A stretch of 64,000 nucleotides of DNA. Source: Campylorhamphus procurvoides. Taxonomy: Eukaryota > Chordata > Aves > Passeriformes > Dendrocolaptidae. Positions 1 to 12,342 of the stretch are shown here, in pieces. Below the pieces are notes generated by a model. The model saw only the letters and a program-made list of their open reading frames with translations. It was not told where the DNA came from and ran no database searches. Location: positions 1-64,000 of the forward strand of contig WBMV01000148.1 of NCBI GenBank assembly GCA_013396655.1, given 5' to 3'. A program made the position numbers and the translations under genes. Position 1 is the first letter of the stretch. Each line of letters begins with the position of its first letter.

Positions 1-811
1 AGGTGTTATTCCCATAGATGATACCTATCAATGTAAAGAAGTTATTGTCAGCATATCTGACTGAAAAACTGGTATATATGCAGTTTCACAAGCAGCTTAT
101 TCATTCAGCAGGTCAGACATTCAACAAGATGTATTACTTCATCTTATTTGCAAATAGAGTTATTAAATTACATCAGGCCATAGGTCTTGTGGAGCAGCTG
201 AGGGAGCTGGGATTGTTGAGTCTGTAGTAAAGAAAGCTCAGGGGAGACCTTATTGCCCTCCACAACCATCAGAAAAGAGGTTGCAGGGCGTTGGCCTCTT
301 CTCCCAGGTGACAAGTGATAGGACAAGAGGAAATGGCCTCAAGTGGCAACAGGGAAGGATTAGATTGGATATCATGATAAAATTATTCATGAAAAGAGCT
401 GTCAGGAATGGGAACAGGCTGCCCAGGGAAGCGGTTGAGCCAGTATTACTGGAGATACTTGAAAGATGTGTAGACGTGATGTTCAGTGGTGCACTTGGCA
501 GTGTTAGGTTTATGGCTAGACCTCATGTTCTTACAGGTCTTTTCCAATGTAAATGATTCCATGACTCTCTACTCGAATACAATCAGGTTAAACTTTCCTT
601 AAGCGTATAATAGAAGCCATTAAAGATTTCATCATTTAAATGCTCCTCTGCAGATTACGTACTACACAACAAACTAGTCACTCTGAAGTTAAGAATTCAA
701 AAGCTCCGACTGGTTTCAAACTTCATGTCACTGAGACAATCCTACTTTACATTCACTCTAGGAAAAGCGAAGTCAGCATTCTTGGACAGGAATTGTTCTG
801 ATAAAACCTAC
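1..811 (-). other. NIPBL intron 18, part
   Basis: This is the donor-proximal part of the intron, running off the left edge. It holds a CR1 copy at 183-575 and no exon. Confidence 0.8.
183..575 (+). mobile_element. CR1 LINE 3' segment
   Basis: GGAGCAGCTGAGGGAGCTGG, CTCAGGGGAGACCTTATTGC, CCTCTTCTCCCAGGTGACA, GAACAGGCTGCCCAGGGAA and a tail with CTTTTCCAATGTAAATGATT are in the right order for a CR1 3' end. The copy is moderately diverged, and the open frame at 281-556 is a remnant. It is opposite to NIPBL. Confidence 0.92.
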
Positions 812-963
812 CTGAAGAATAGTTGTGTCTGTAAGAAGCTGTATCTCTAGCAACTCTGACAAGCTGCTGACAATGTCACAAACTTTGTTATACAACATCA
901 CTATAACTCTTTGCTTGTGGGTGGAACACTTGGCACGTTTTGCTTTTGAACTTAAAACACCTC
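812..963 (-). CDS. NIPBL: NIPBL exon 18
   Basis: This exon is 152 nt, leaving in phase 0. Two bases complete a Gly, then it codes GVLSSKAKRAKCSTHKQRVI, VMLYNKVCDIVSSLSELLEI and QLLTDTTILQ. The acceptor is TTATTTTCTAG and the donor GTAGGTTT. It contains no Met-initiated open frame of useful length and was found from conservation and splice sites. It is the last NIPBL exon in the window. Confidence 0.95.
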
Positions 964-1624
964 CTAGAAAATAAAAAACATATTCATTAATGTTTTCAAT
1001 GTTTCAAACAAAAAATACCAGCAAGATACTTGTCAACAAAAAGTGTCCGCAAAACAACTACCTGACTACAGCACTGTAAAAGCAGTTTAGAACAACTAAC
1101 AGGAGCATGAGCTGGAAAGCAAGAATTTCACATGATATTAATTTTCATAATTACTCTAAGTTCTGGATCCGAGATTTTTGGAAAGGTTCTTGAAATTGGA
1201 CACATGCATTGATAGATACAAACATGGCAACAGAAGGCTAGGAGCTAAATAGTTTTCCCTGAAATAAATCATTATATACATGGAGATTATGACTATGAAA
1301 TGACTTCTTCCTACGTATAATAACTGTACACAAACATGAACTTCAAACTTCCAAACACTTTAGTCTAAATACTTTGGTTATATTGACATTATTGCAGTGA
1401 ACCAAGCTGCTGTATGACTAAGTTCTTCAAATGGGGCATTTCATTGTTTTTTCAGTCTACATTTCATCATTCATCTAATATAATGCGCTAATTCAGGATG
1501 CTCTATGTGATATGAAATAACTATTAGTATAAACATTATAATCTTACTCTAGAAAGTCATATCATTTACATTATCATAGAGTAGATTAAGTTTTTAACAT
1601 GGAGAGATTTGTTAGCATACTAAC
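964..1624 (-). other. NIPBL intron 17
   Basis: The intron is 661 bp and AT-rich. No repeat is seen. Confidence 0.85.
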
Positions 1625-1856
1625 CACCATGAGGATCCACTCTATACACAGGATCATACTGAGGATAGAGAGTGTTCTGCAAATGAAATTTTGTGTATTG
1701 AATAACTCTTTCTATTACATCCTCAATATATACAGCTTTAGGCATATTTGGTGACGTCATAATATTGATAGCAGTAAGACAAGCATCGGCAGATTTTGTC
1801 ACTCTTTCCATAATAAGATCTCTCCATAATCTCTCTTCATCTTCAGTGTCATTATT
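1625..1856 (-). CDS. NIPBL: NIPBL exon 17
   Basis: This exon is 232 nt. It codes NNDTEDEERLWRDLIMERVT, then KSADACLTAINIMTSPNMPK, AVYIEDVIERVIQYTKFHLQ and NTLYPQYDPVYRVDPHG plus one base. It is a well-conserved, helix-rich part at the start of the folded hook-shaped body. The acceptor is CCTATTGCAG and the donor GTTAGTAT. Nearly every residue matches human as recalled. Confidence 0.97.
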
Positions 1857-4000
1857 CTGCAATAGGATAGAAAAACAGGGCAGTGTGAACAAGAAATCAA
1901 ATTTTTACTCTTACCAAGTAAAAGAAAATAACATTAACACACACTCATATAGAAAATATTGTATTTTCTTTTTGATATAAAAGTAGTTCGCTTTAAAAAT
2001 CAAATAATGTTTGCTTTACTAGTAACATGTTGGGACACCTCTGCAAGCTACAGGTTTTCAAAGTCTCACTGTATTCTTCTGCTAGAACACAAAAAGCTTT
2101 CTGTGTCTCACTGGGAAGGTTGCCACATACTCTATTTAAGACTGATGTATGTTAAGCAAAACCTAAACTTATTCATCTGGTGTTTAGTTCAGTGACACCA
2201 GTTGCTGCTTTGATCTGTCTAATTCTTGCCACTAGAGGGAATTCTTACACAAAAAGACTGTCACAAGTCACATGAAATCGGTAAGTACACAACTTTCTCT
2301 GCTCCACAGACCAACTCATCAATGGCTTAAAACATGTCTTGCCAAATATGTCCATTCAGATTTAACACAGGCTACAGGATCTCTGTATTACTGTGTTTGT
2401 AAAAGGTACAAAACCAAGCATATATAGGATCAATTACAACCATCCAGCACTATTTAATTATCATAGTAACATTACTATAGCAAAAACTAGGTAGAATTTC
2501 TCACAGCTTCTATGGTACAGGCAGAGCCTCCAGGAAGAAAGTCTTCATTGCCTGTATGACACCACAGTTCAACACTGTTGGTTTTCCTTGTAAAAATAAG
2601 AGGCCAGTGGAACTGTAACAACTTTTTCCTTTTGGAGGGAGAGAATCTAAACCAGTATCAGAGTTCATTACCTACATGCTATACATAATTGCAAAATCAA
2701 CAGAAATCTGCAGACTGGGAGGTCCCTGCAAATTTCTCACATATAGTGGCTTTAAGTAATCTGCTCCTAATCAAGACAAGGCCCTAAAACCCCCCAAATA
2801 ATTTTTTCCCCCTAATTAATCTTGAAAATAAAAAAGAGTATTAAAGCACTCTCTGCCTCTGAAAAACATCATTAACATGGAGGTAAGTTATTGCCACTGA
2901 TAAAAAAGTAAAAGTAGCAAGATTATTACTTAGCAGAGGTCTTTGACACAATGATTTGAATAATTTTTAATACTTTTAGGAAAAAATCCAAAATTTGTTT
3001 GTCCAAAGACTGCTTCTTTTTTAAAATCAAAGCTTGTCTCTGAATTGCAATCATAGGACCGTTTCATGAACTACTTAATAATCTTGAATTTTACTACAAA
3101 ACCCTAAAATAAACATACCACTTTAAAAAGCACAAGCATAGAGACTTAATCACAATGAAGTAGGGCAGGCAAATCCGTACTTTCTTTGCATTCATTCATT
3201 GTATTGCTTAAGTCATTCAGAACTGTATACTGAAACTAAAAAGCCTACAAACTATCTAGATGAAAGTATTTAGGTACAAATAACGTGCCTTTGGTTTTCA
3301 TTTGCAAGTTCAAGTTTCTGATCCAAACAATTACTTTCTATTTCTGCAGATCAAAGTGCTTTTTTTCTATAAAACTCAAAGAATCCTGCTAGAATACTGT
3401 TTTGACTAGAAAGTGTAGAGATAAATACATGAAATGTGAAATATGTGATATCGACCTCATAAAAACCCCAAATGTCTGGGTAGTTTCAGGTATAACAGGG
3501 AAAAAAAACCAAGCTAAAATATTAAATTCCCTGTTAATTTTATTTACATTGACAATTGTAACTTTGCAGTGTAAGAACCAATTTAAGCAATATACTTCCT
3601 CCTTAATGCTCAGGAGAAAGATATGCTCCATATGAACACTGCAGTATTTCTTTAATTGTGTAAGGGATTTTATGGACGCATAACAAAGAAATGTCCAATG
3701 GTGGAAATTACAACAGAATTACCATTAATATTTCAGGATGAAACTATATTAAAATGAAACAAAAGAAAATTCAGTTGCTCCCAATACACCTGTTAGTTAT
3801 CAACAAAACATATTTAGTACTGAAAAAATATAATTAATTGAATTTTACTTCAAGTATTAAAATTTGGCCATCTCAATCACGCACATGCTACATCAGAAAT
3901 CCCTTTCACACATAGTATTTAAACCTATCACTCAACAGGACTCAAGTGTAGAAAACTCCATTCTATACAATATTGTGAAATTGTGTAATTTGAAGCTCAC
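1857..4000 (-). other. NIPBL intron 16
   Basis: The intron is 2144 bp and AT-rich. No gene or recognised repeat is present; small opposed open frames near 3389-3635 have no family resemblance. Confidence 0.8.
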
Positions 4001-4087
4001 ATGGTTCAGTAAAGTGGAAAGCTTTGATCCATCTTGAATATTCTTCTCCAAAATATTCAGAACTTTCACTGTTTTGTCTGTTGAGAG
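4001..4087 (-). CDS. NIPBL: NIPBL exon 16
   Basis: This exon is 87 nt, exactly 29 codons in phase 0 at both ends. It codes LSTDKTVKVLNILEKNIQDG then SKLSTLLNH. The acceptor is CTTGTTTTAG and the donor GTGAGCTT. Skipping it would keep the frame. It has no start codon and was found from phase and protein match. Confidence 0.96.
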
Positions 4088-5697
4088 CTAAAACAAGAAA
4101 AGAAACATGTCAAATAACTGCAGGAACATGAAGGCTTCCAAACTGCCGAAAAGTATGTCAAGGCATGAAGAGCAGAGCTTGCATAATCTGAATTAAATTA
4201 TAAGCAATTTGACATAAGAAGAATGCTGATATTATAACTAAGATAGGTAAAATATATTCTAGGATTGCAATTAAACTGCATTTTCAACCAGGAAAACCCA
4301 GAGAAATTTTTAAACTGTCATTAATATTATGGAAGTATACATTTTTGCTTCTAGAAACTTACGAATCCAAATATGAACTATGAATTCTAGCTGAACATAT
4401 GGAGCTTTATTAGGACAAAATACAAACTGCATAAACAAGCAGAAACAAATTCTCTGATACTTGAGTGCTAATAAAAAGAAAGGGTGTTCTCACTATTAGA
4501 GTTTACTGTGAAGAAGAAGCATGTTAAAAAAAGTAAATCAAAACTCACTTACTGATCCACAGAATTACAATTAAATAATTTGTAGAATATGCTAAACTTG
4601 AGGAGAGCCAGTTTCTCTCATCCAGATACTACTATTCACCTTTGGAAGCAACAAAATTCTGAATTTATGTATGTATGTGTGAAAAGTACAGAGCAGAGGT
4701 TAAAAGGTGAGAATTATTAGCAAACAGAATTGCTCATGGCAATAATATACTACAAAGGAAGGTAGGGAGACTGAAGAACAGGAAGAATATCTAAAGTTTG
4801 AGTTAAAGAAGTTTGGAAGAGTCCAGAGTAACTATCAGAGTAAATAGTTTCACAGATGCTCCCTAAACACATTAAGTGGTCAAGAACAGGCTAAGAGTTT
4901 AATGTAAAGTCTGCCCAAAGCCAAGAGTTCCAGGAAGATAAATGGAAACCAAGCACATTATTTATAGAGGTATGACACCAACAAGTCTGCACAACAAAGT
5001 CCCTTTACTGATTGGGAAGACTATGGCAAAGAGACAATGCTCTCAGGCACATGGTGTGACTCTTGGGGATGGACACGTGCAGGCCTAAGAGTTGGACTCG
5101 ATGATCCCTTTGGGTCCCTTTAAACAACATATTCTGTGATTCTGTGAAACCACAATATGCAGACTAGAGAAAAGCAATCTTATTATCACCTGGCATGTTA
5201 GAGTTTCTAAGTCTGAAAGGCATTTTTGGAGAGATGAAGAAAATGCAACTCTGCTGCTGGCTGGACATTATACATCTACACTGTACGCATGACATATCAG
5301 AAAAGGTGCATTTTTTTTTTTACATTGGCAGCAGGTTCTGATTTACTGTGGTTGCCCAAAAACAGCTGTAAGGAGGAAAGCCGATATGCTGACATGATTT
5401 TGTGAAAGCAAATTAATTATTTTAGGTTTCACTGCTTAGACACATGTGTTACATACTGGCATATAGTCAACAGTGACACAGAGGGGGACCTACACAGAGG
5501 AGAACCTTTCAAATGGACCTTTCAACAAAAGCGTCTCAGCTTCAGGAAGAACAACAGTTGGGATGTGGTAACTTCTTCAGCATTTCAGGTAAGTAAGTAG
5601 AAGCTCAACTTTTCACAGCTGAAGAGGGCAGGATTTTTTTTTTTTTTAGGATAATCAGTATTTTATGTTCATAAAAAGTTAGACTATGAAGATGTAC
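4088..5697 (-). other. NIPBL intron 15
   Basis: The intron is 1610 bp. It holds a short CR1 tail (5035-5146) and otherwise AT-rich sequence, with poly-T near 5310 and 5635. Confidence 0.8.
5035..5146 (+). mobile_element. CR1 LINE 3' tail, short
   Basis: TTGGACTCGATGATCCCTTT and GGGTCCCTTTAAAC lead to the double octamer ATTCTGTGATTCTGTGA, the classic CR1 3' terminus. About 110 bp remain. Confidence 0.92.
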
Positions 5698-5801
5698 CTT
5701 GTCCATAATTCCCATTGCCTTGATTTTGGCAGATTCACTCCCCAGCTCACTAAGCTGATGTTTTCCCAGTAGCAATTCCTGTGGAATTTCATCATCATCA
5801 C
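5698..5801 (-). CDS. NIPBL: NIPBL exon 15
   Basis: This exon is 104 nt. It codes GDDDEIPQELLLGKHQLSEL then GSESAKIKAMGIMDK, leaving in phase 0. The acceptor is TTTCTTTAAAG and the donor GTACATCT. It is almost identical to human as recalled (HQLNEL in human). Confidence 0.96.
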
Positions 5802-6969
5802 CTTTAAAGAAAAGTAAAAAAGTAACAATCACATTTCTAATTAGACTTCAAGAAAAACAGTATTTTACATCCAATATGAAAAAGCAAACTGAAGAAAAAG
5901 AACTGATTGTCTAAATAGCCAGTAGCTAATGGTTCCAAACAGTTAGCATTGAGGACTAATTAACGACTACTTCTGATTATGTTGAAACAGTGACTACTTT
6001 TTAAATATGACTGATTCTGAAATATCATTTAAGAGCCTAACATAAGGCATGCACTTTTAAAGTCATAAACTAAAAATTTTTAATATAGCAAAACTCATTT
6101 ATCGCAGCTCTTGTGCCACCACTTTCAATTCAGTAAAACAACTCTAAAACTATTGTAGTCCTGAAGTTCAATTTGGTCAAGGGTAATAGATGAAAAACAG
6201 ATGAAATTAAGCACCATGGGATATACTGTCTCCCCATTGCATTTACCCGTAGAAAAGAACCATGTTACCAGATATAGAAAGATCCAGTGACTTCACTTTT
6301 AAGACCAAGGCAGCACATATTATGGCTTTAAAAATGACAGTGACTTGTTTACTGTGTCCCTTCCCTTGTTCTAATCCTTTGACCAAGATGGCATAAAAAA
6401 AATCAGCAAATACTCCATTATTCATTTCAATAGAAAGTCACTCTGGTCTACATGGATTACTTCCTCAAACACTTCTGCTAAGTGGGCCGATTTTCCACTG
6501 AGATTGATAAGGAACACAAGGTGATTCAGTGACTCAGCTATAAATGCAGAAGGACTCTGCTACCTGAATTGAATAATCAAAATCTGTTGGTCAAAGGCTA
6601 CAACAGACACAAAATTATGTGCCTCAAACATTACTAGCAAGAGAAACATCTTGTTAACAGATATATTTAACAGAACATAACCCCTGATAACATCTCAAAG
6701 GAGAAGTAGCCTTTTCCACTTATCACCCATGCCCCTTTTGGATTCTGCAGGGACAAGGAAGGAGGATCTTCTTCCTGCAGTGGCAAATGTAATTGGACAG
6801 GTAAAGGCCACCTCTCCAGGTGGAAGCCATATAAACCCAGTATGCCCTAGCAAGTATCACATGTAATTAATCAGCAAGCAGTACACTTGAGAATACTGAG
6901 ATACAATCTTTTTTAGGCTTCTTGTGTTTCTGATTGGAGAAAGTATTTTGAAAACTTCTGATACATTAC
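5802..6969 (-). other. NIPBL intron 14
   Basis: The intron is 1168 bp and AT-rich. No repeat family or gene is recognised. Confidence 0.8.
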
Positions 6970-7059
6970 CAAAAGCTGTAAAATCCATGTCTTCCAGATT
7001 TTCCAAAATATTTTCTATTGAAGCAGTAAACCTTTTGAATGTTGAAGAATCCATCATTT
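6970..7059 (-). CDS. NIPBL: NIPBL exon 14
   Basis: This exon is 90 nt. It codes MMDSSTFKRFTASIENILEN then LEDMDFTAF plus one base of Gly. The apparent MM start is internal: two bases before it complete a Glu codon from exon 13. The acceptor is TTTTCACCAG and the donor GTAATGTA. The helix-forming RFTASIENILENLED segment begins the folded part of the protein. Confidence 0.96.
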
Positions 7060-7146
7060 CTGGTGAAAAAAAAGAAATTCATACATAATTATTTTAAATA
7101 CAAAACAGGAAATACAAACTGTAGAAAATAAATCTTATAAAATTAC
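7060..7146 (-). other. NIPBL intron 13 (87 bp)
   Basis: The shortest intron here, with donor GTAATTTT and acceptor TTTTCACCAG. It is close to the lower size limit for vertebrate introns. Confidence 0.92.
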
Positions 7147-7218
7147 CTTCAGGTGTAAGTTTAGGTTCATAAGCTTTCCTCTTCTTTTGTTTTTCTTTTT
7201 TCTTCATTTTTCTAGCCA
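7147..7218 (-). CDS. NIPBL: NIPBL exon 13
   Basis: This exon is 72 nt. It codes VARKMKKKEKQKKRKAYEPK then LTPE plus the first base of Glu. It is very lysine-rich (KMKKKEKQKKRK), a likely nuclear-localisation or nucleic-acid-contact stretch by composition. The acceptor is CTTAATTAG and the donor GTAATTTT. It is too short for ordinary ORF calling and was found from splice sites and the protein match. Confidence 0.95.
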
Positions 7219-7401
7219 CTAATTAAGAGAATAAAGAGTGAGGCAAATACTTCCTCAAAAATTAAACAAAGGATTATTTAAATGTCTTACAATTGTATTC
7301 AATATTGCATGTAATGACATTTATCTTAAAATGTTCAACATAGCCATTAAAAATGCACTAGTAATATGGAACAAGGTTATGTTTTTAAAGTGACCAGTTA
7401 C
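7219..7401 (-). other. NIPBL intron 12 (183 bp)
   Basis: A short intron, AT-rich, with donor GTAACTGG and acceptor CTTAATTAG. Nothing else is seen in it. Confidence 0.9.
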
Positions 7402-7599
7402 CCTCACTGAGGCTAGGAAGAGGAGAATAATCATCCATATCAGAGTCATCGGGGCTGCGATTACGGTAACGGCCACTACCAGAAATCCTCCTTCCTTCAT
7501 GATAATGACCACTTCTCCTGTGGTCACCAGAACTTCTTCTGTCATGTTCTTCATACTCCCAAGCTTCATCTCTATCCTTTTTGTGTCTTTTACGAGAAG
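7402..7599 (-). CDS. NIPBL: NIPBL exon 12
   Basis: This exon is 198 nt. It codes SSRKRHKKDRDEAWEYEEHD, then RRSSGDHRRSGHYHEGRRIS and GSGRYRNRSPDDSDMDDYSP ending LPSLSE plus one base. The region is Arg/Ser/Gly-rich with a basic RKRHKK cluster. The acceptor is CATTTCTAG and the donor GTAACTGG. Its length matches human as remembered, with scattered substitutions (YHEGRRIS for SHEGRRSS). Confidence 0.96.
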
Positions 7600-7705
7600 C
7601 TAGAAATGAAATGCATTTTCAGTTTAAGTACAAAACTTATATTTTTAATAGCTCAAAATTGAACATTTTTAAACATTTATTAGATGTGTAGGTGTGTCTC
7701 ATACT

Positions 7706-7800
7706 TAGGGATACTTTAGGACTGGTTTAATGGTGGACTTGGCAGTTGTAGTGTTGAACTTGATAGTCTTAAAGATCTTTTCCAACCTAAATCATTTTGA
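7706..7800 (+). mobile_element. CR1 LINE 3' end, short
   Basis: GTGGACTTGGCAGTTGTAG, then AACTTGATAGTCTTAAAGAT and CTTTTCCAACCTAAAT match a CR1 tail. The usual terminal octamer is degraded to CATTTTGAT. Confidence 0.8.
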
Positions 7801-8841
7801 TTTGCAAGCTAAAACATTCTAACACTCTAAAACTTACATACAATTCACCTATGGATTATTCCCACTTTCTTTTTTTGCCCGGAACTGGCAAAGATACCAG
7901 AAAACATAAAATAAAATACAAATTTAGAAGGTGTTTGTCCTTGAAAGCAAAGTAAGGGAAGTGGAACAAATCAAAATCCTTCTATGAGAGAACATTAAGA
8001 TAATTTCTTAAGTTATCTAAATTGTGACTATTTCCGGATGTCTGTGGTACAATTCAGTAATTGCTTTGCCCATATAACACCCCAAGTACCTGTAAGACTT
8101 GGCAATATATTAAGATATTCTGTTTTGCCAAGACAACTAAAATTTTGTCTTGGTATATATTGCAGGAAATTCAAAGGAGAAAGCTGGAGTCACAATTCTG
8201 AGCCAAACAGCAAGTCAGCATCATAGAAAGTTATTGTAATTAGTTTTCAGGAAAGACCAAAAAGCCCAGCAAAATGAATGTTGAAGAAGCTAGGGTAAAT
8301 ATTCTATGAAGATATTTAAGAGAAATAAAGCAGGGAAGCAGAATGAGAGTTCTCTGCTACTTTCAAAGAAAGCCTCACGTGCTTTGAAGATGAGAGAGTG
8401 TTCAGATGTAACAGCAAAAGGGCATGGACAAGGAGGTAGCTTTATTCATGAAATTAGCCAGCTTTCCATTGTCTAACTTAATAGGGTTACTGAGCTAGCA
8501 AAGGCATGTCTAACACAGGCTGTACTGTGAACATTGAAACAGCTCCAAAACATCACACCCTTGACTAGTAGTGCTTATTGCCTGTAAACCTGCATTTAAC
8601 AGTCTTGACATCCATGTGCCTCTGCCAAAGGCTCACTGGACCCTAGAGGTCTCCCAATTTAAAATACTTAATAAAAAACTCTTGTACAGAGGCAGTCCAA
8701 GTCTCTAAGGTAATAATTCAGTTCAAGATTAGAGCTGTACTGCTTCTGGATCACACTTGCTTCTGGGGATGATGCTAGAGCTACTAACACTATCAAAAAT
8801 GGTTGAGAGAGTTAACTGTGATAGAAGAAATGGAGTGCCAC

Positions 8842-9872
8842 ATTGGACACTCAGTGGGTGGGAAATTGGCTGGAGGAACAAACTCAAAGAGTTGTGGTCA
8901 ATGGCTCAATGCCCAAGTGAAGACTAGTGACAAGTGGTGTCCTCAGGGGTCAGTATTGGGACCACCACTGTTTAACATCTTTGTTAGTAACATGGACAGT
9001 GGGATTGAGGGCACCATCAGCAGGTTTGTTGGTGACACCAAGCTGTATGATGTGGTCAACACACTGGGGGGAAGGGATGGCACCCAGAGGGACCACGACA
9101 AGCTCAAGAGGTGGGGCTGTGTGATCCTTGTGAAGTTCAGCAAGGCTAAGTGCAAGGTCCTGCACATCAGCTGGGGCAATCCCAACCACAAACACAGGCT
9201 GGGTGGAAAAAGGATTGATGGAAGCCCTGAGGAGGACTTTGGTGTGCTGGTGTGTGAAAAGCTGGACATAAGCAGATAAAGTGCATTTAGAGCCCAAAAG
9301 CCAACTACCTCCTAGACTGTAATCAAACCAGCATGGCTAGCAGCTCAAGGGAGGTGCTCCTACCCCTCTACTCTGCTCTCATGAGAGCCCACTGCATCAC
9401 TCTAGGGCTCCCAACATAAGAAGGACATGGGTCTGTTGGAACAGATCCAAAAAAGAGGCCATGAAGATGCTCAGGGGGCTGGAGCACCTCTCCTGTGAAG
9501 ACAGGCTGAGGGAGTTGGGGTTGTTCAATGTGGAGAAGAGAAGGTTCTGGGAATACCTTACAGCACCTTCTTGTACCTAAAAGGAGCCTACAGGAATAGC
9601 AAGGGACTCTTACAAGGACATGAAGTGACAGGACAAGGGGTAACAAGTTTAAACTGCAAGAGAGTAAGTTAAGTTTAGATACTAGGAAGAAACTCTTTAT
9701 TGTGAGGATGGTGAAGGCACTGGAACAGGTTGCCCAGAGAAGCTGCGGATGCTCCATCGCTGGAAGTGTTCAAGGCTAGACAGAGTTCTGAGTAACCTGG
9801 TCCAGTGTGGCCAGGGAGGTCGGGAATAGATGACCTTTAAGGTCACTTCCAACCCAAACCACTCTATGATAC
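8842..9872 (+). mobile_element. CR1 LINE, 5'-truncated, with eroded reverse-transcriptase frame
   Basis: An open stretch at 8803-9279 retains reverse-transcriptase C-terminal features: PQGSVLGPPLFNIFVSNM, then RFVGDTKLYDVV, where the catalytic FADD motif is changed to FVGD, and KCKVLHISWGNPN. The copy then continues through the 3' region (AGGCTGAGGGAGTTGGGG, GGAACAGGTTGCCCAGAGA) to a tail with TTCCAACCCAAACCACTCTA. The catalytic change and later stops mean it is dead. It is the longest CR1 here, inserted opposite to NIPBL. Confidence 0.93.
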
Positions 9873-12159
9873 CTAGAGTAAACGTACTGGAGAAGAAACT
9901 AAAGAGTTTTATGGGAAAAGGCTTTACATCTTAACTGATTTCTTCACCCCATGAGACAGTATTTTGTGTACTCTGCTTACAAATCATCTGTAACATTTTG
10001 AGCTCCGTAGGACGAATTCTGACCCCACCTACATCTCCATGAGAAAAGCAACTTCCAATATTGCTTTCTGTCAGAATTTTAGATTGACCACTTTTTAAAT
10101 GCTGCATGGCAAAACAGAATATGTTACAGGTCTGATGGCTCTACAAGGCAAATAATATGAACACAGGCATGGCCATTCACAAACACTGCTCTATAAAATG
10201 TATTTTGAAGTTGCTAAAATTTATCAAAATGTGAGTATTAATAACATTTCAGGAGTTATTATTGATTTTACACAAAAATAAATACTATATGGAATACAAA
10301 CACCCAATTTCCTTCCAAATGCTGCTAAGAATTCAAGCAATATCACATTTAGCAATTATTCTAAGAGAAAGATTTCATCAATCTTTAATTTCTTATATAA
10401 TTTAATGTCCCTTTTTACTGAAATATTCAGAGAAAACTATCTTTTTCTATAGCAATCATTTCATATTTTTAAAAATTCCATTGTAGGCAATCAAAAAAAT
10501 TTAGAAACATGTATTTGTAACAATACAAATCTATCTGTGTACTTGCCACAAATCTTTCACTCTTTTGATCATTTTGTCTCATTTTAAATTTAATTCAGTT
10601 CTAAAATATTACTGGAGAAATATAACTTATTTTTAAGCCACTGAATTGTTTTAAATTACAGTCAGGTCTCTTGAGTGGATATAATGAAACTAGAATCCCT
10701 TAAAGCACATAATTACTGTGAAAGTTTTTCTTAACGTGCTTTATTTTATATTTAAAAATTTCAACAGCCACTATGGTTACTATGTGGATTAAAGTATCTG
10801 AAATCCTTGACAATTCTCTCCATTCCCAACCAACTGAAATAATTTCATTTATTTCTTTATTTATTTGAATGCACTGTTCCAAATTGTTAGCATCATAAGC
10901 AGGTGATATCATAGGTAAACATAGAATATAGAATTCTGAATGAAGCAAATCGTTAATCCTTTGCCATAATCCCGACTGATTACAATTTACCTCAAGATGT
11001 CACACTCACACACAAAGCATTATTCAGTTATAATTAAAAGGGAAAACAAACAAACTAAAGGACATTCTTTTCTGCTGCTCTGATAAGGAACAGAGGCATC
11101 ACTATTATAATTTTCACATGTATGTGTGCTTAAGGACTGTATCTGTTGGAAGAGCACTTGAAACACATTAAAAAGCAGAACAAACAAATCTTTCTCTTTT
11201 GGAACTTAAGAAGTACTAAAACCCAAAACGCTATGTTTTACAGAAGTTCATTAAGATGCTTATATAAACAAGGTGCAAAGTATCTAAACTTGGAAAAAAA
11301 TCATTATATGCAAGATTCCTTCACCACTGAGCAGCCACAGGCACTTCTGTAGCCCTGCACAGTTACATTAACTCAGACTCAACTGATTCACTTTGTTCTA
11401 ACACTTTATTTTCAGTGCTGGCTAACAATGCACATAGAGACAAATTCACTATACTCTTATTAACAAGTAGGAATTGCCTTCTTAACTTAGAGGCATATAA
11501 CAATTTTTTTTACTTAGGAACTTTACCTGATAGCACAGCAAAATTCTAACTAGAAGCTTCAGCTCTTCCTTTGAAAATAGTTAATTCAAGGACAGAATCA
11601 TCAGCAAATGGTATTTTAAGAACCCATCAAAAACAACTCCAGTTTTTCAAGCAATATGACAGAGAAATACTAGAAGAAATATTTTAAGAAACTTCTGTGC
11701 AGTAAGTTTCTCAATTCATCACGTCAGAAAAATTCAAGACGTGATCCCTCACTTTTCTTATCAATAAAATTAAGAATAATTTAAAAATTTATTTAATGAA
11801 ATTTTTCTTTGCATACATTTGTGTGTCAGCTTTCTCTGCTCCTTTAGAGGATGTTTTCCTTAATCTGATTAGTTAAAAGTGTTTAATGCTAAAACTGAAA
11901 CAGCAAAAAAATATCTAGGCAGCAGTTTCCAATAAAGTAATGAAGAAAATAAATTCAACAACTATTTTTCATCTTGAGTGACAAGTGGAAATCAAGCATT
12001 TTTCTTTAAAATCAAACCAAGGGTTCTTGGCCAAGTAGTTGTCAGGACAGCAAATTTGGTTTTATATGTTTTCAGATAGACAGTTTAAAAGTGTATCTTT
12101 TTGTAAAAACAAAATATTAGCTTTTTTTAGCTTAAGGAACAGAATGACATACTACTTAC

Positions 12160-12342
12160 ATTCAAAAGCTTCTTCACTGTCATTGTCTTCGTCAGAACTG
12201 ATTTCAGCGTATTTTGGTTTCTCGTTAACTGTGCTACGTTTGCGTTTGTTCATTTTCACACGTTCACAAAGTGGCATGGTGGATTCAATTTCTGCCAGGA
12301 GCTCAGGAGGCAACTCCTTTAACACTGACTGATCTATGCTAC
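12160..12342 (-). CDS. NIPBL: NIPBL exon 11
   Basis: This exon is 183 nt, the same length as the human exon as I recall it. It codes GSIDQSVLKELPPELLAEIE, then STMPLCERVKMNKRKRSTVN and EKPKYAEISSDEDNDSEEAF ending in E plus one base. It contains a short helical motif (PPELLAEIE), a basic cluster (KMNKRKR) that could serve in nuclear import, and an acidic SSDEDNDSEE stretch of the casein-kinase-2 type. The acceptor is CCACTAATAG and the donor GTAAGTAG. Confidence 0.96.

Larger units (their letters stand above)
7600..12159 (-). other. NIPBL intron 11
   Basis: The intron is 4560 bp. It holds the CR1 3' end at 7706-7800, the larger CR1 copy at 8842-9872, and AT-rich sequence beyond. No host gene is seen. 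Confidence 0.8.
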
